Below, piece after piece: positions 37,921 through 49,873 of a stretch of 64,000 nucleotides of DNA. The stretch comes from Plectrocnemia conspersa. Lineage: Eukaryota > Arthropoda > Insecta > Trichoptera > Polycentropodidae. How positions within the stretch are numbered: position 1 is the first letter of the stretch; each line of letters opens with the position of its first letter. The position numbers and the translations under genes were made by a program. Where the stretch lies: positions 124,001 to 188,000 of the forward strand of contig VTFK01000375.1 in the NCBI GenBank assembly GCA_009617715.1, given 5' to 3'. Below the pieces are notes generated by a model. The model was not told the DNA's origin. It saw only the letters and a program-made list of their open reading frames with translations, and ran no database searches.

Positions 37921-39210
37921 AGATTTTTAGACAGATTCTTTAAAATTTGTTTAATATTAAATTTTAGGGACATACTTTAAATATTTTAATGTATATTTTG
38001 GGATTACATATTTGTAAGAGTTTTAACATTTTTTTATTATAAAATAATAAAAAAATATAATCGGGCGAGTTTGAAAAATATTCACACCAAAGATTTTTTT
38101 AATGGCAGCATTATCAAATTATTCTCCTGATTTTCATGATTTGTCAGGAACAATAAATTATTTATTTCCCATTAAACCACCCACAGTATGGATAAAAGGA
38201 TCAAACTTACCAAAAGCAAATTTGTTGAACAATTTATATTGTTTTTAGAAGGATTATATACTTCAAGAATTTAATCGGTAGCTCGTGACTATTTTATTTT
38301 GTAAAAAATCAATTTCATTGGCCACCCCTGCTATATTAGACAATATAGTCAGTACCTTTGTAAATTTAAGAATCATGTCTAGACCAACAAAACAGTACTT
38401 TTATTGATGTTTGTACATGGATCAAAATCATCAAAAACAAATTTTATTTGTAGTATTTTTCATAACAAAAGTGCTTTAGATTTTACTATGATTTTTATTT
38501 CTATCCCCCCCCCCCACAAGAGTGCCTAAATATACTAAATATTTCGGGAAAAATGATAGGTAGCTCGTGACTGTTTATGAGCGACAACAATAAAATTTAA
38601 CCCCCAATTTAGTTTTATAAAACTTTGAGAAACAATTATTCGATTCAGAGAAACATTAAGTATCAGATATTTATGAAACGATTTGCGTTCATTATAACAT
38701 ATATTTAATCGTTTTGCTTGATTGTAAATCTCAATATTTATAATACAAAACACTCGTGGCCAGTAAAAAAAAGTTTGAATAAAAAAAATAAGTGTGGGAG
38801 CAAAATTTTAGCTGTCACGGGTGTTTATCATTTTCTATTTTTACATTGCAAATGTACACATCTCCATCTCCGCATGCGACGCATATTCTAAAAGGAATTC
38901 AGCAGCAGCAGCAGCAGCCGCTGAAGTGAAGTTTAAATCACGGCCTGTGTCGTGGTTCGCTCTCGGGAAAATTGTTCCAACAACTTCCGCGTAAATGAAT
39001 TTACTCATGAAACTTTAATATGGCGCCTTGTCCGGATGCGGATATCCTACGGCGGTGGGTTTTAGCGCATGAGCTGCTTAGTTGGCTTTCCTGGCACGCG
39101 TCTTGTTTGTGCTGCTGCATATGCTCATACGATCACGCCACGTGTGGATGTGCATAAACTAATTTTATAATTTCAATAACACACAGCATTTAAAATAAAT
39201 TTTACAAAAT
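37921..39210. other. AT-rich spacer, simple repeats and one GC-rich island
   Basis: A run of 11 C lies at 38505-38515. An (AGC)6-like run lies at 38901-38918. About 38870-39130 is GC-rich, with an E-box-type CACGTG near 39138, and has no convincing reading frame. At about 38815 TCACGGGTGTTTATCATTTT loosely resembles the end of the element at 28031. No gene is supported. Confidence 0.45.
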
Positions 39211-39249
39211 AGTGTCCTTCAAGGATCGATCTTGAGTCCCCTACTATTT
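39211..39249 (+). pseudogene. LINE reverse transcriptase fragment (motif B)
   Basis: The plus strand reads SVLQGSILSPLLF, the G-x-PQGS-x-L-x-PLLF motif of non-LTR reverse transcriptases, here with Leu in place of the usual Pro before QGS. No other motif is readable beside it; flanking sequence becomes T- and A-rich at once. It is a very short relic. Confidence 0.6.
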
Positions 39250-40181
39250 TTTTTTAAATAAAAAAAAAATATATTTCTAATTTCATATTACAATAATTTT
39301 AACGTCCATTTAAAATCCATGTTAGTAAATGGCTCTTGGTTGACTTTTAACTTTAAGTTCAATTTATTGTTTCAATTAGGAAACCGATTGGAAAAATCAA
39401 CTTCGCTCAGCGTGCACTCAAGTGTACGTGTTTAAAGTTTGAGATATACTGTATATACATATATTTATAAAATATATATAATGGAGAGTAAGAATATGTT
39501 AAATTTGCATGAAATCGACTATATAGTTTTATTTATTTACATCTAAAGTTACCATTATATTAAATTTACTTAAAGAGATACACTACATTTGTGTAAATAA
39601 GATGAGTAAACAAATTACTCTCATTTAAGGCATACCTAGGAGAATGCTTTTTCTTGTATTGATTAATTAAAACAATGTTTTGTGGCACTCAATACCTTTC
39701 ATACCATTTAAGTCATTCACTAATTAATACTTGTTAAAAAATTATCTATTTTAGGATTTTCTAAGTGTTTCACAAAATTATTTGGCCGATTCTTACGGAT
39801 CCAACTTAGATCCATTGCTGTTTTAAAAAAATGATATATGCGAAGGACTAAAAAAAAATTAAAGATAGTGGAGTCAATTTCGGATTCCTTCGACCTGCAG
39901 GAGGTTCTCAATTTTTTTTATGAAAGTGTACTTTCGATAATTGATGTTTATCATATATTTTCTATGTATGTATTAAATATATTTGTTTAGTGTATAAACA
40001 ATTAGCTATATTAGCTTAATAAATTATTAATATAAATGAATAAATAATAAAGTGTGTGATAATGCACATCTGTCCAGATGATTTGTGTCTGTCCGTTTTT
40101 ATGTTTTTTTCAAAAAAAAATTATGTTTTTTGATTTTGATCATTATGACGCATTAAGTTAATCTGTTATGTCACGATGGTC
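39250..40181. other. AT-rich spacer
   Basis: No gene or recognised repeat. A 63-codon minus-strand frame at 39720-39911 lacks any known domain. Confidence 0.5.
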
Positions 40182-40185
40182 TTAA

Positions 40186-40363
40186 CCCTTTGGACGCGTT
40201 AAGCAAAAATAAATATTAAATTGTTTTTTTTTAAATGCAAATTTTACCTTGAAAATGAAATTTTATGTTTAATTACAAAAAAATGTTTTTTCTTAAAAAG
40301 TATTTTTTTTTAAGATAAAAAAATCAATTAGGTGACTTTAGTTGATTTACGCGTTCAAAGGGT
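40186..40363. mobile_element. TTAA-flanked MITE (piggyBac-like), 178 bp
   Basis: The left end CCCTTTGGACGCGTTAAGC is mirrored at the right end, which reads TTACGCGTTCAAAGGGT on the plus strand. TTAA sits on both sides (40182-40185 and 40364-40367), the classic piggyBac target. The interior is A/T-rich and partly self-complementary with no coding capacity. Confidence 0.75.
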
Positions 40364-40367
40364 TTAA

Positions 40368-43300
40368 TGTAAAAAATGTGAAAAAAGCATATTTTAAATT
40401 TTTATTTTGTTTTTTATTTTTATATAAAACATTTTTTGAAACTAAAATGTTTTTAACAAAGATACGATTTTTTTTTATTTTTTCAATAGTCACCATTTTG
40501 AAACGAAATGGTTAATATATAGCTGGTTAATAAATATATCTGAGATGTTTACAAGGTCTATTTTGTTGGCAAAAAAATTATGCTGATATAATAAAAGCAG
40601 CGGAAGTTATCGTATCCTCAATTTTGAGTAAATTTTGAGTAAATTCCATATATAAACCTTTTATTTTCAGGCAAAATATGTTTTTTATAAGGAATTGAGT
40701 TAGGCTGAGTTAGGTTAGGCTACAATTTATCGTACCCCAACCTAGCCTAGCTCGAAAGATTTTTGTTAATGGAAAATATAAATTTATGTACACGTGTTCT
40801 CAATTTTATACCTTCAGGTACACATGGAGGCGCTCACCGGTGAGTGAAAGGTACCCAGGCTGCATATTATAAGGGGTCCAGCTTAAAAATATATAAAAAA
40901 AAATAATTAAAAATATTTTTTTTAAATATATTTTTTTGTTCTTTTTTTTATAAATATTTGCAATTTTTAAAATTATTATTTTTTATAAAATTTTCAAATT
41001 TTTTTTTGAAAACTGGTTTGATCAAAATTTTTAAATTAAAAAAAAATAGATAGCATTTAATAACAAATATATATTAACCACTTAGCAAATTCTAATTGCT
41101 GTTTTTTAAAATTTCCAGACTTAGTGTAACATTGATATACGCGTTTGTAAATCCTGAAGTTAAAAAAAAATATGTTTTAAAGGTTAATGAATATTTTTAG
41201 ATATAAAATGCATATAAAATGTATAAATCAATTTAAAGAGAAAAAAAACGACCGACAGACGTTCTTCTGTCGCGTCGTTGAAACAATTATTTCCAACGCA
41301 CTGTTTAAACTTCAGGGTAGCCAACTAAATCGGGCTCCAACATTATTCGTAATCGCAAAGAATATTTGGCGTAAATTTTTTTTACATTTAAATGCATATA
41401 TGTCTGTTTTAACATACATATATAACAATATATGAATTTCTTATATATTATTGTATCTAAAGATAATTGAGGAACTATACTATTATTTCAAAAGTTTAAG
41501 TTTCTCTTTTGTATGTATGAAGACAAAACAGATTGACTCTTTTTTACATGTTGTATATTTATAAAAAAAATATTAAAGTTACGGTTGATTACTATGTATC
41601 ATCTAGTCGCTGAATATATTTTTTTTCATGTGTGGCGTAATAAAGAAAATATTAAAATAAATTTTATTAGTTGCGCGTAAGGTATTGAATTATGGTTGCC
41701 TTTTCACGAATGAGTTTCGTGAAATAATGTACGCGTACTTCATTGTGTTTAGAATGTTATTTATTTCACCGATAATTATGCCGTCTAAGTTGTGACTCGA
41801 CTTTCATTAAAATATACCGGTAGTTCAAAACTTTGCTCCCTAAAACTACAATACACATAGTCAACCGCATTTACGATAAATCTCAAAGTCGGATGCACTT
41901 AGACTAAAAACTTATGTACATTTACAAGGTAAAGTTTACGCCTTTTTGTTGAACGATAGTTTTATATTATGTCGTTTTAATCAATTCGGCGCCTTTGATG
42001 GGTTTTTGTCTACGGTCCTTTCTACCTGAATATTAGTTCGTTTTTATTTACAGGGGTAGCAATCTTCGTCCCCTCCGTGAAACTTTGAGAAGTCAGAGCT
42101 TCGTAAATATATTTTGATTTATTCAAATTCGTTCTTCAAGTGGAGCCTTAACGACCTCCTTTCAAAGAGTTTTTTTTTTGTGTATAAATATTTTGAGACA
42201 CGACCGAAAGTATTATATGTATATTTTGGGCGACGAACTTTTAATTATTCAAAACGCCAGTTCTGTAAGATACGGCGAAAGCTCCGAGCAAATAATCGCC
42301 TAAATTATTAATTCGTCTGCGATGCTAATGAGATTTGGAAATTCCAAATTGGAAGACGTACAAATAGTTTAATAAATTAAATAAAAATACAAATATTTAA
42401 AATAAATTTAAATTGGCATACAGAAAATTTCTAATTATATCTACTGTTTTATATATTAAAGCTCTAATTTTGAATTATAATTTTATTATATTACTTTATA
42501 ATAACATATTAAAAATATAGAATTAAATTAGTTATTTACATAAAAATGCATTTAGTAGTAATATTTCTTAGTTTTAACGAGATTGCTGCCGTTTCTGAAG
42601 CTTTTTAATTAAAAATATTCACACTTTGTTTAGTCAGAACGAATTCATTACACGGCGTAATCATAACGCAAACTTATAAAAGGATACAATTACGCCGCCT
42701 TTCAAAACTTTGCATATTGCAATCCGGGTACATTTTAACCGTTCTAAGAGAGAAAGAGTTTAAAAAAAGCAGAGGGAGGAAAAAGAGAGAGAGAGTAAAG
42801 AGCTATGAAAAAGCATCCAGCCGGCAGGTGTTCTGTGCAAAACCTGACCTGAATATAACCTGGTACAAGGTTTTCCCCACATACATTTTCAACATCGGAC
42901 TCCGGACTTAACCGAGCTTATCCGTTCCATAACTAATCCCCGAGTCTTTTCAGCTCGTCTGTTTATTTAACTTTATCTAACTTTATGGACGCTTCGGCGC
43001 AGGCGATAGCTATTTTGTATTTCACTTTAAACTCCCCTGTGTTGACTTTAGTCGCTTAGGAAACGATCAATCCGTTGAAATTTAACTGGTCAGTTGAACA
43101 AATGCAAATTTACTTTCTAAATTTGGATAGTGAAGACACAAAGCTTAGAAAATATATTTATGCATTTTATTTAAATATTGATTATGTAGTTTAAGGATAT
43201 TCCTATTAACACAATTTAACTACTTAAATTATATCAAGTCAACCTTCGCCGTATATCTTATCTCACTTCATTTCAATTGGAATAAAATTATAAAATTATT

Positions 43301-44243
43301 TTAAAACATGAGATAACTTTTACAGTAAAGTATTATACAATTTATGAGTGCTTTCAAGAAATACACTTCCTTCGCCAAAAGCCAGTATTAAAGCAACGAG
43401 AAAATTTGATCTTGGAGGATAGAACATAGAAACAAAAGCAGCACATTTTTTACATTGACCTAATATCAGGGTTACTTTAAATATTATTTTTTTCTAATTA
43501 GTATTACATTTAAGGTCTCATCGTAAGGGTCCGTCATCCGTCAAGATTGTGTCTTTAGCCGGGCGTATTCATTGCAGTACACACTTTATTTAAGGCATTT
43601 GTTCTTAGCCTGCAGCCTCCACGCTGTGTTTAGGAAACGAAGCCCTCCTTAGAGGGTCAGAAAATATTATACGGCTATATTTAAAATTACCTCAGCCCAC
43701 ATAGCTGCCACCACGGAGTGAGGCCCTCTTTATAGGTTTAACAAGAATTTTGCATCGTTTCGTCTTTCTAAAGACAATGACTTTTTAAGACAACTATCCA
43801 TAAATAAAGTGTTTCTGAGAGACGGTGCCCCCGGATAATGTGTTCCGTAACCCGTATTTAGAAGAGAATTTTTTGTAATATATTTACATATATTAAGTGT
43901 TTATTGCTCAAATTAAAATTTTACTATGAAGACTGTGGATAGTTATATTCTTCACCATGAATTTAATTTGCCGTTTCGCAGTTTGGTATGAAATATTTTT
44001 GGGTCGAAAATCGTGTAGCAAACATTTTAATACGATAAATTCTTAGGTAATTACCTAATTTTTCTTTTAATCGGTGTGTGGGTTGCCTACAGATTTGATG
44101 TAGAATGAAAATAAAATAAAATATATATGGACTCTTTACTTTACAATTTAAGATTTAAAAACTATTAAAAAACACTCACAAATTTTGTGAGTGTTTAATA
44201 AAAAAAGGCTAAGAAAATAATAACTGAGATTTTTCTATTAGAT
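40368..44243. other. Mostly AT-rich stretch with several GC-richer islands
   Basis: No gene is supported. GAGTTAGGCTGAGTTAGGTT at 40697 faces CCAACCTAGCCTAGCTC near 40737-40753, a short inverted pair containing TTAGG-like words but not a telomere repeat array. 40880-41100 is A/T simple sequence. GC-richer islands lie at about 42000-42310, 42650-43100 and 43540-43860. A GA run lies at 42785-42795. Short frames at 41187, 42114 and 42717 have no known domain. Confidence 0.45.
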
Positions 44244-44247
44244 TTAA

Positions 44248-44448
44248 CCCGTTAAACGCCAGCGATTATTTAGTGAGTCACCTGTTATTTCTCTTCACGA
44301 GTCAGTATCTCTTTCTAAAAATAAATATAAAATACTCGGTTTTTCGAAATAATATAATTTGTAAATAATTCGTTAACTTGTATTAAAAAAATAATTTAAA
44401 AAAAATAATCAATAAATGAAGCACGATGAGTCGCTGGCGTTTAAGTGG
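44248..44448. mobile_element. TTAA-type MITE, about 201 bp
   Basis: CCCGTTAAACGCCAGCGA starts right after TTAA (44244-44247). The right end reads TCGCTGGCGTTTAAGTGG and is followed by TTAC, one base off TTAA. The shared inverted core is TTAAACGCCAGCGA. The interior is A/T-rich and non-coding. Assignment to a piggyBac-like family rests on the target site and the CCC start. Confidence 0.7.
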
Positions 44449-45090
44449 TTACGTAAAATTTTTTTTACATAATATGCTCGATTAATAGCGACTATGGTTT
44501 ACATAAATTCCATCAAAATCCTCAAAAATTTAATTAATTTCTAAATATAAAACTGTATTACCTGCACTTCACTCTCCGAAAGTTGTCCTAGTGGAAGTTC
44601 GACCGAAGTCGGTCAAGGTCGCAGTTTTTCGAATAGCGTTCGCACAGCCGGGAATTTCATACGCGTGCACGCTTCTCAACCTCGCGTATTATAACTACGT
44701 GCGTGTTTTAAACACAAAAAAAAATTAAAGCCAAATGGAGAAAAAAAAAAGGAGATGGTGGATGATTGCAATGCACCGGAATAGATCAATGTTAGTAAAT
44801 AAGACATTTTATGTTGAATCGAGGCTTCACTGTCACTAATAAATAATAAACAGGAAACGTTCAAGTGTGCAACTAATGAATAATTTCTATTATTTTTTAA
44901 GGAAAAGTATGGAAAGTCAATTTGCTGAATTGAGATTTTATATACAATATATAGCTTAGGTCTTTCTCTTTATGATACATGCAAAATTGACTGCGGATTT
45001 TTTGCGGTTTTAACACATTGCATACCTTAAAAAAAATGTATTATTCTTAAAAATGGGACGGGGCTTAGTCGCGAAAGTTACGACCTAAAA

Positions 45091-45317
45091 AAATTTGTTC
45101 AGAATCACCAAATATACACATATTTAAAAAAAAAAAAAAACGATACCGGGTATGATAAAATGCTAGTCAAATACTTTTCTTAATATAAAACAGCAAATTT
45201 GTGACATATACATTTTTTTTTTTTTTTTTTTACGCTACGCGGCTAAATTTTTTTATTACGCTACGCACGGCCGTTAAACACGGAATTCCTCTTCCTCGGG
45301 CCTACAATTAAAGAAAT
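45091..45317 (+). repeat. Direct repeat, unit 1
   Basis: Shares with unit 2 (45438-45636) the words AATTTGTT, CATATTTAAA, AACGATACCGGGTATG, AAATGCTAGTCAAATACTTT, ACAGCAAATTTGTGACATAT, TTTACGCTACGCGGC, and CACGGAATTCCTCTTCCTCG followed by GGCCTACAATTAAAGAAAT. Unit 1 is longer through expanded poly-A and poly-T and a second TTACGCTACGC block. Confidence 0.85.
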
Positions 45318-45437
45318 GTTAACGTCAAATTTAAAATACAGTTTTGTAATGATTTTAATTTTTTTAATAATATGGTTACCGTGGTAAAATCAGTAAACGT
45401 CAAATTGTGGATCGCGTACTAATGAAATAAAATAAAA

Positions 45438-45636
45438 AATTTGTTTGGAATGACTAAATATATACATATTTAAAAAAACGATACCGAGTATGGTAAAATG
45501 CTAGTCAAATACTTTTTCTTAATAAAAAACAGCAAATTTGTGACATATACAATTTTTTTTTTTACGCTACGCGGCGAAATTCGCACGACCGTTCAACACG
45601 GAATTCCTATTCCTCGGGCCTACAATTAAAGAAATA
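45438..45636 (+). repeat. Direct repeat, unit 2
   Basis: A copy of 45091-45317 about 345 bp downstream in the same orientation, with a few substitutions and shorter homopolymers. Both lie inside the element at 44556-46121. The duplication could have arisen within the element or be two copies of a smaller insertion. Confidence 0.85.
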
Positions 45637-46121
45637 CTTTAAATAATTGTATTTTTTAGCACTTATAATATTATATATTTGACTAAGAGCACTTATGGAA
45701 TCAACTAAAGTGGTGAAATAATTTTGGCCGTCCAGATCGGGCAAAAATACCAAACAGTGGCGCGATCGTGAAGACGCCCATATTAAAATTGAATCGTTCT
45801 ATCTCAGTTTGCGATAAACCATCTCTATCTCTCTCTCTCGTCACGCGAGAGAGCGAAAGGGGAAGTATCTCGCCGCTCGCGCTCGAAGCGTCTTCGGGTA
45901 TTAACTTCGGAAAGCGAGGGAATTTTTGGAGGCGACGAAGTCGGCCGCCTCGACCAAAATTACCCCCAGTTTACCTCCCGTTCGCGGTGACCTCGGAGAA
46001 CTTGCGAGAGATTTTAGCGCGGGGACAACCGAGCTCGACCGAAGTAAGCCCGAATTTTCACATTATATTTCCCGTCCTTGGCCAACTGTCGCCTACTTTC
46101 GGAGAGTGAAGTGGAAGCATA

Positions 46122-48386
46122 TTACTTTTTCTACTATTTACATGTTTCTAGATTTTTTAAACTTTAATATTTCAAGTTTTTATTTAATTTAAATTTAATT
46201 TTGATCATTTTGATCTCAAGAATTAGAATTTATGTATATGCATACATTTTTATTATTATTATTATTATTATGTACATACATATATTAGAAAGTACTTTCG
46301 ATTTATTTTTTTTACACGGAATTTCTTCATTTTTTTACATTGCAATTTAAAAGAATAGTTTTTTAATTTATAATTTTTTTATCTAAGCTACGAATTTTTC
46401 CGTTTTTTTAATAAGCCATTATTTTAAAACAAGACAAACTGGCTTGTTAGTTAGCTTAATCCGCCGAGTTATTTATATAATATAAACTACGGTAGTAATC
46501 ATGTATTCAAATTTCGTAATATCATTTTCACAATATTATTAAAAAAAATGTAAAAAACATTTCTTTCAAATTTAATAATTATTTAGATTTTAATAATAAA
46601 ATGTTTTTGACTCCATTAAATAAAAATTTGTTGTCAAAACAAAACCTAAAAAAAAAATTTTTGCCAGAAAGAAAACCGGAACTAAACTGATTTTTCGGTT
46701 AATAAGACAATATGATAACAAATTAATATTAAAGTTATTATAAAAAAATGTTTGTATTTAGATACTTGTGATATTTTCATACTACATAGCAAATATATTT
46801 ATATTGAGTTAATACCGATATTTCAGAATACCGGAATTTAAATCGCTAATTATTGCACTGAACAGAAACAAGAATTTTCAGTAGTTTCTGCTTTTGCACA
46901 TTAAGTAAAAATAAATTTAACCCGTCCATGCTTAATCTGTATTGTAAGCACAATCTTGCTTCGATTTCTACCACGTAATGTGAACTTTAAAGGGACAATT
47001 TATCGTTACTTTAAGAATATCCCGCGTACTTTACAACTTCAGATCGATATATGTATGATAAATAATGGCTAATAAACCATAAATTAATTTTAAATACATC
47101 CACCGACTTCAAATTACCTGTCGTCAAATTAATTTCATATCCGCGAGTCGCTCGCACAATACATAATTTACATCGTTATAATAATACATGCTTGAAAGCA
47201 ATTTCAGCTGATCTTAATCAAATCTGAACTTGGTTTTGTAACTTTTGAACGGTTCCACCTATACACATAAAGTTTGCCCTTGTAAATATTTCATTGATGT
47301 CGGAAATCACGAGGCGCGGATTTTGGGTCCCGGAGGCAATTTGCGACATTCGCGCAAAACGTGTCAAAGTGGGAATTTTGCGAATCGGCGCTGAAAATAT
47401 CCAAATATAAAACATTCACATTCGACTCGTGTATGTATCGAGATAAATTTATTTCACAAAAAATATAATATCTTATATAGTATGGGGCAAAGAAGTGAGG
47501 CATCCTGATAATATTTTTTATTTAATTTATTTTAATTTAAGCATATGATTTAATTGCAGCTGTAATCAACTAATGACTTTCAGATGAGGCAAATTTCTAC
47601 ACTACACAATATTCCCGCAGATAAACTTCATGTTGGGATTTGTGTTGGGAAAACTTCTTGTGGATATATAGCAAATGCACAAATATAACACCATGGTTTC
47701 ATATTGAAACAGACGTCTTTGTGCAATAGGAACGTTCTTAACATTTAGCCTCTAACGCTTTAACGCCTTGTGCTATGCAATGTAACTTAGCCCGTTAAAT
47801 TTTTCTATTTCAGACACCACTAATATCATATTTTTACATCCATCTCTCATATTATAGTATAAAATAATTGTATTGTATTTTTTAACGGCCCAATATGGGT
47901 CGAGACATAAAACAAATTGAGATTACACGCTCGCATGTCGAGAAAGCCCCGGATCATGATATACGCCTTACGCAAAGAACGCACACATTGTCTTGTTTAC
48001 TACCAGTAGTAGTGGGAATTTAAGGTTCGGGTCTAAGGTAAAGGGCGGCGAATTAAACCTGACGGTGAAAAGATGTTTTATGACCAATTTGTGAGAATTT
48101 TATTAAAAGACTAACTCTCGCGCCGTAAAATAAACGTTCCATTAAGGCGCGTGCTCCCATTGCACCGAAGGACATTCGCTGAAGGATTGAAAACTGAATA
48201 AATGATTTTCTTAAACATAAATTTCTCACCCCTTTACGGATAAATCCCTAATTTTACGACCCTATGAGATGTATCGAAAGCAGATATGATAGTCTATTAT
48301 AATTTACGACCGGATAGATTCGATCGTAAAAAGGGGCGCGTTGATTTATGTTTTATATATTTTAATACTCCTTCTTTATTTTTTTT
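46122..48386. other. AT-rich spacer with microsatellite and GC-richer islands
   Basis: A (TTA)n run lies at about 46251-46270. About 46910-47420 and 47900-48300 are GC-richer. Minus-strand frames at 47218-47503 overlap each other and have no known domain. No gene is supported. Confidence 0.45.
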
Positions 48387-48460
48387 ATCGATATAGGTAA
48401 TCAAGCAGATGTTATCTTTATTGATATTGAAAAGGCCTTTGACAAAATATCACGTATTAA
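48387..48460 (+). pseudogene. LINE reverse transcriptase fragment (motif A)
   Basis: The plus strand reads DIGNQADVIFIDIEKAFDKI in one open piece, the motif A region of a Jockey-like reverse transcriptase with its catalytic Asp. The word DIGN also stands just before motif A in the relic at 35.8-36.6 kb (DIGN, then FTDFEKTFDQI), so both probably come from one family. The frame stops soon after at RIN-stop, and nothing else is readable nearby. Confidence 0.7.
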
Positions 48461-49770
48461 TTGAAAATATATATTTTTGTATGTATAAAATAATACATAC
48501 ATCTAAAATAATATAAATAAAAATAAAATATGATTTATCAATTCTTTTAGCATTATGACTCTTGAATTGTAAGTGGTCAATGTAATGCATGATTTTTTTT
48601 TAATAAAGAGCGCATTTAAGCTGATCTTGAAAATATAAAAGAATATACATTTTAGAGAATGAGGAATGTAAATTTTAACGCAGCTATAAGGTGCTTGCCT
48701 TATAGCAAAACTACGCGTGTTAGCGCCACTCAGTTCATAATCAAACAAATCGTTAATCACATTAATATTGTGTTTTATAAAAACGTCAAACACGAAAATT
48801 TTAAAAGGTTTAAAAAAAGCAAACATAACATTAGGTCGATCGATGATATTTTATAACTAAGGCATCCATGTTTAATATTGCTATCGGAGCCAATGAATAA
48901 TTATTGTTTGCTTTTTATAACATTCGATTAAAAAATATGACTTAATATTAATAATAATGGAGAAAAATAAATTATTATTATTATAAAATCATGAGTTGTA
49001 ATTATGTCCATTAAAAATAAAATTTACGCTTTCGAAATGTACATAAAGCGGATTGAGTAATTAAATAATTAATTTAAAACGAGGTTGTGTCGTGTGAAAT
49101 TTGACGTATTTGGCAATAACACGACATATTTCGAGCAAGTGTGATTAAGTAGCATTGAATAATATACTTGATAAATAGAAAAAAATTAATGGATAGTTTA
49201 AAATATTAAAATTAAAATTATTAATTAATGATTTCTATCACCCCCCCTTCAAAAAAAATATTTTTAATTTAAACCTAATAATGCTAGAGAAGTGGAGCAA
49301 ATAATTTTAAGCCACTGTAATAAATAAAAGGTAGATATTATTTTTATTTATTTAAAAATCGAAGAAGGAAATGTGTGTCCAGGGCCGCCAAGGCGAACCC
49401 AGGCCCTGGGAAAACAACGATTCCGGGCCTCATGACAAAAATGGCATTTTATATATTTTTAACATCGTAATATAATTTATTTAATAAATAATAATACGTA
49501 CGAGTTAACCCTTTCTATGCTACGAATAAATATAAAAATTAGCCACCGTTGCGACATATTTTTTGAAATCTTATTTTATGCGAAATATTTTAATTAGACA
49601 TTAAAAAATCTACTCATAATAATTATATAATAAATAGGGTGTTTGTGTGCTGCTCAGTGTTGCCATATAGTGAATTTCCAGTCCAGGTCAAAAGCAATAA
49701 AATCGTGCCATCGCGGTGAAAACGCTTGATTTTATAACAATATTACGAGTGAGAATTAAATAAAAAACAT
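48461..49770. other. AT-rich spacer with isolated transposon ends
   Basis: CAGGGCCGCCAAGGCGAACC at 49380 resembles hAT-type ends beginning CAGGGCCG. TTAACCCTTTCTATGC at 49505 resembles the TTAA-CCCTTT ends seen at 40186 and 63766. Neither has a visible partner end. Overlapping frames at 48503-48856 show no known domain. Confidence 0.4.
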
Positions 49771-49873
49771 TTAAACCGAATTTTGCCCAATAGGTGAGCG
49801 CAAAAAACAATTATCACTTCTCAGAAGTGATAATTGTTTTTTGCGCTCACCTATTGACCAAAATTCGGTTTGA
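49771..49873. repeat. Near-perfect 103-bp palindrome
   Basis: The two arms, 49771-49821 and 49823-49873, pair through a single central base (C at 49822). Of 51 positions only three fail to pair (49772, 49786 and 49787 with their partners). The core is GAGCGCAAAAAACAATTATC followed by ACTTCT-C-AGAAGT and its mirror. If transcribed it would form one long stem. It has no coding frame and no recognised family. Confidence 0.9.

Larger units (their letters stand above)
44556..46121. mobile_element. Transposon with related inverted ends, copy 1 (about 1.56 kb)
   Basis: The left end TATTACCTGCACTTCACTCT is mirrored at the right end. CACTTCACTCTCCGAAAGT (19 bases) occurs exactly at the left (44565) and in inverse at the right (about 46095-46113). 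The right arm, about 45765-46115, matches the left arm of the element at 55422-56505 in opposite orientation over more than 300 bp. It includes a GAGAGAGCGAAAGG / CTCGTCACGCG module shared with the palindromic MITEs. Two overlapping frames (45768-46109 and 45926-46192) come from the GC-rich arm and match no known transposase. A pair of direct repeats lies in the middle. The superfamily is unknown. Confidence 0.6.

Noticed and set aside
38505..38515. Run of 11 C as a functional G-quadruplex-type site
   Set aside because: A single homopolymer in AT-rich DNA; no clustered G-runs around it. It is more likely slippage or an assembly-sensitive site.
40697..40755. Interstitial telomere-type TTAGG repeat
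   Set aside because: Only three or so TTAGG words, not in tandem register; better explained as a short inverted pair.
45768..46192. Two overlapping plus-strand frames as a protein gene
   Set aside because: They lie in the GC-rich arm of a repeated element, and the related arm at 55.4-55.8 kb does not keep the frames.
47925..47985. KAPDHDIR as a LINE 'KAPG' motif upstream of the fragment at 48.39 kb
   Set aside because: The spacing would fit, but the sequence between shows no reverse transcriptase motif, and the match is too short.
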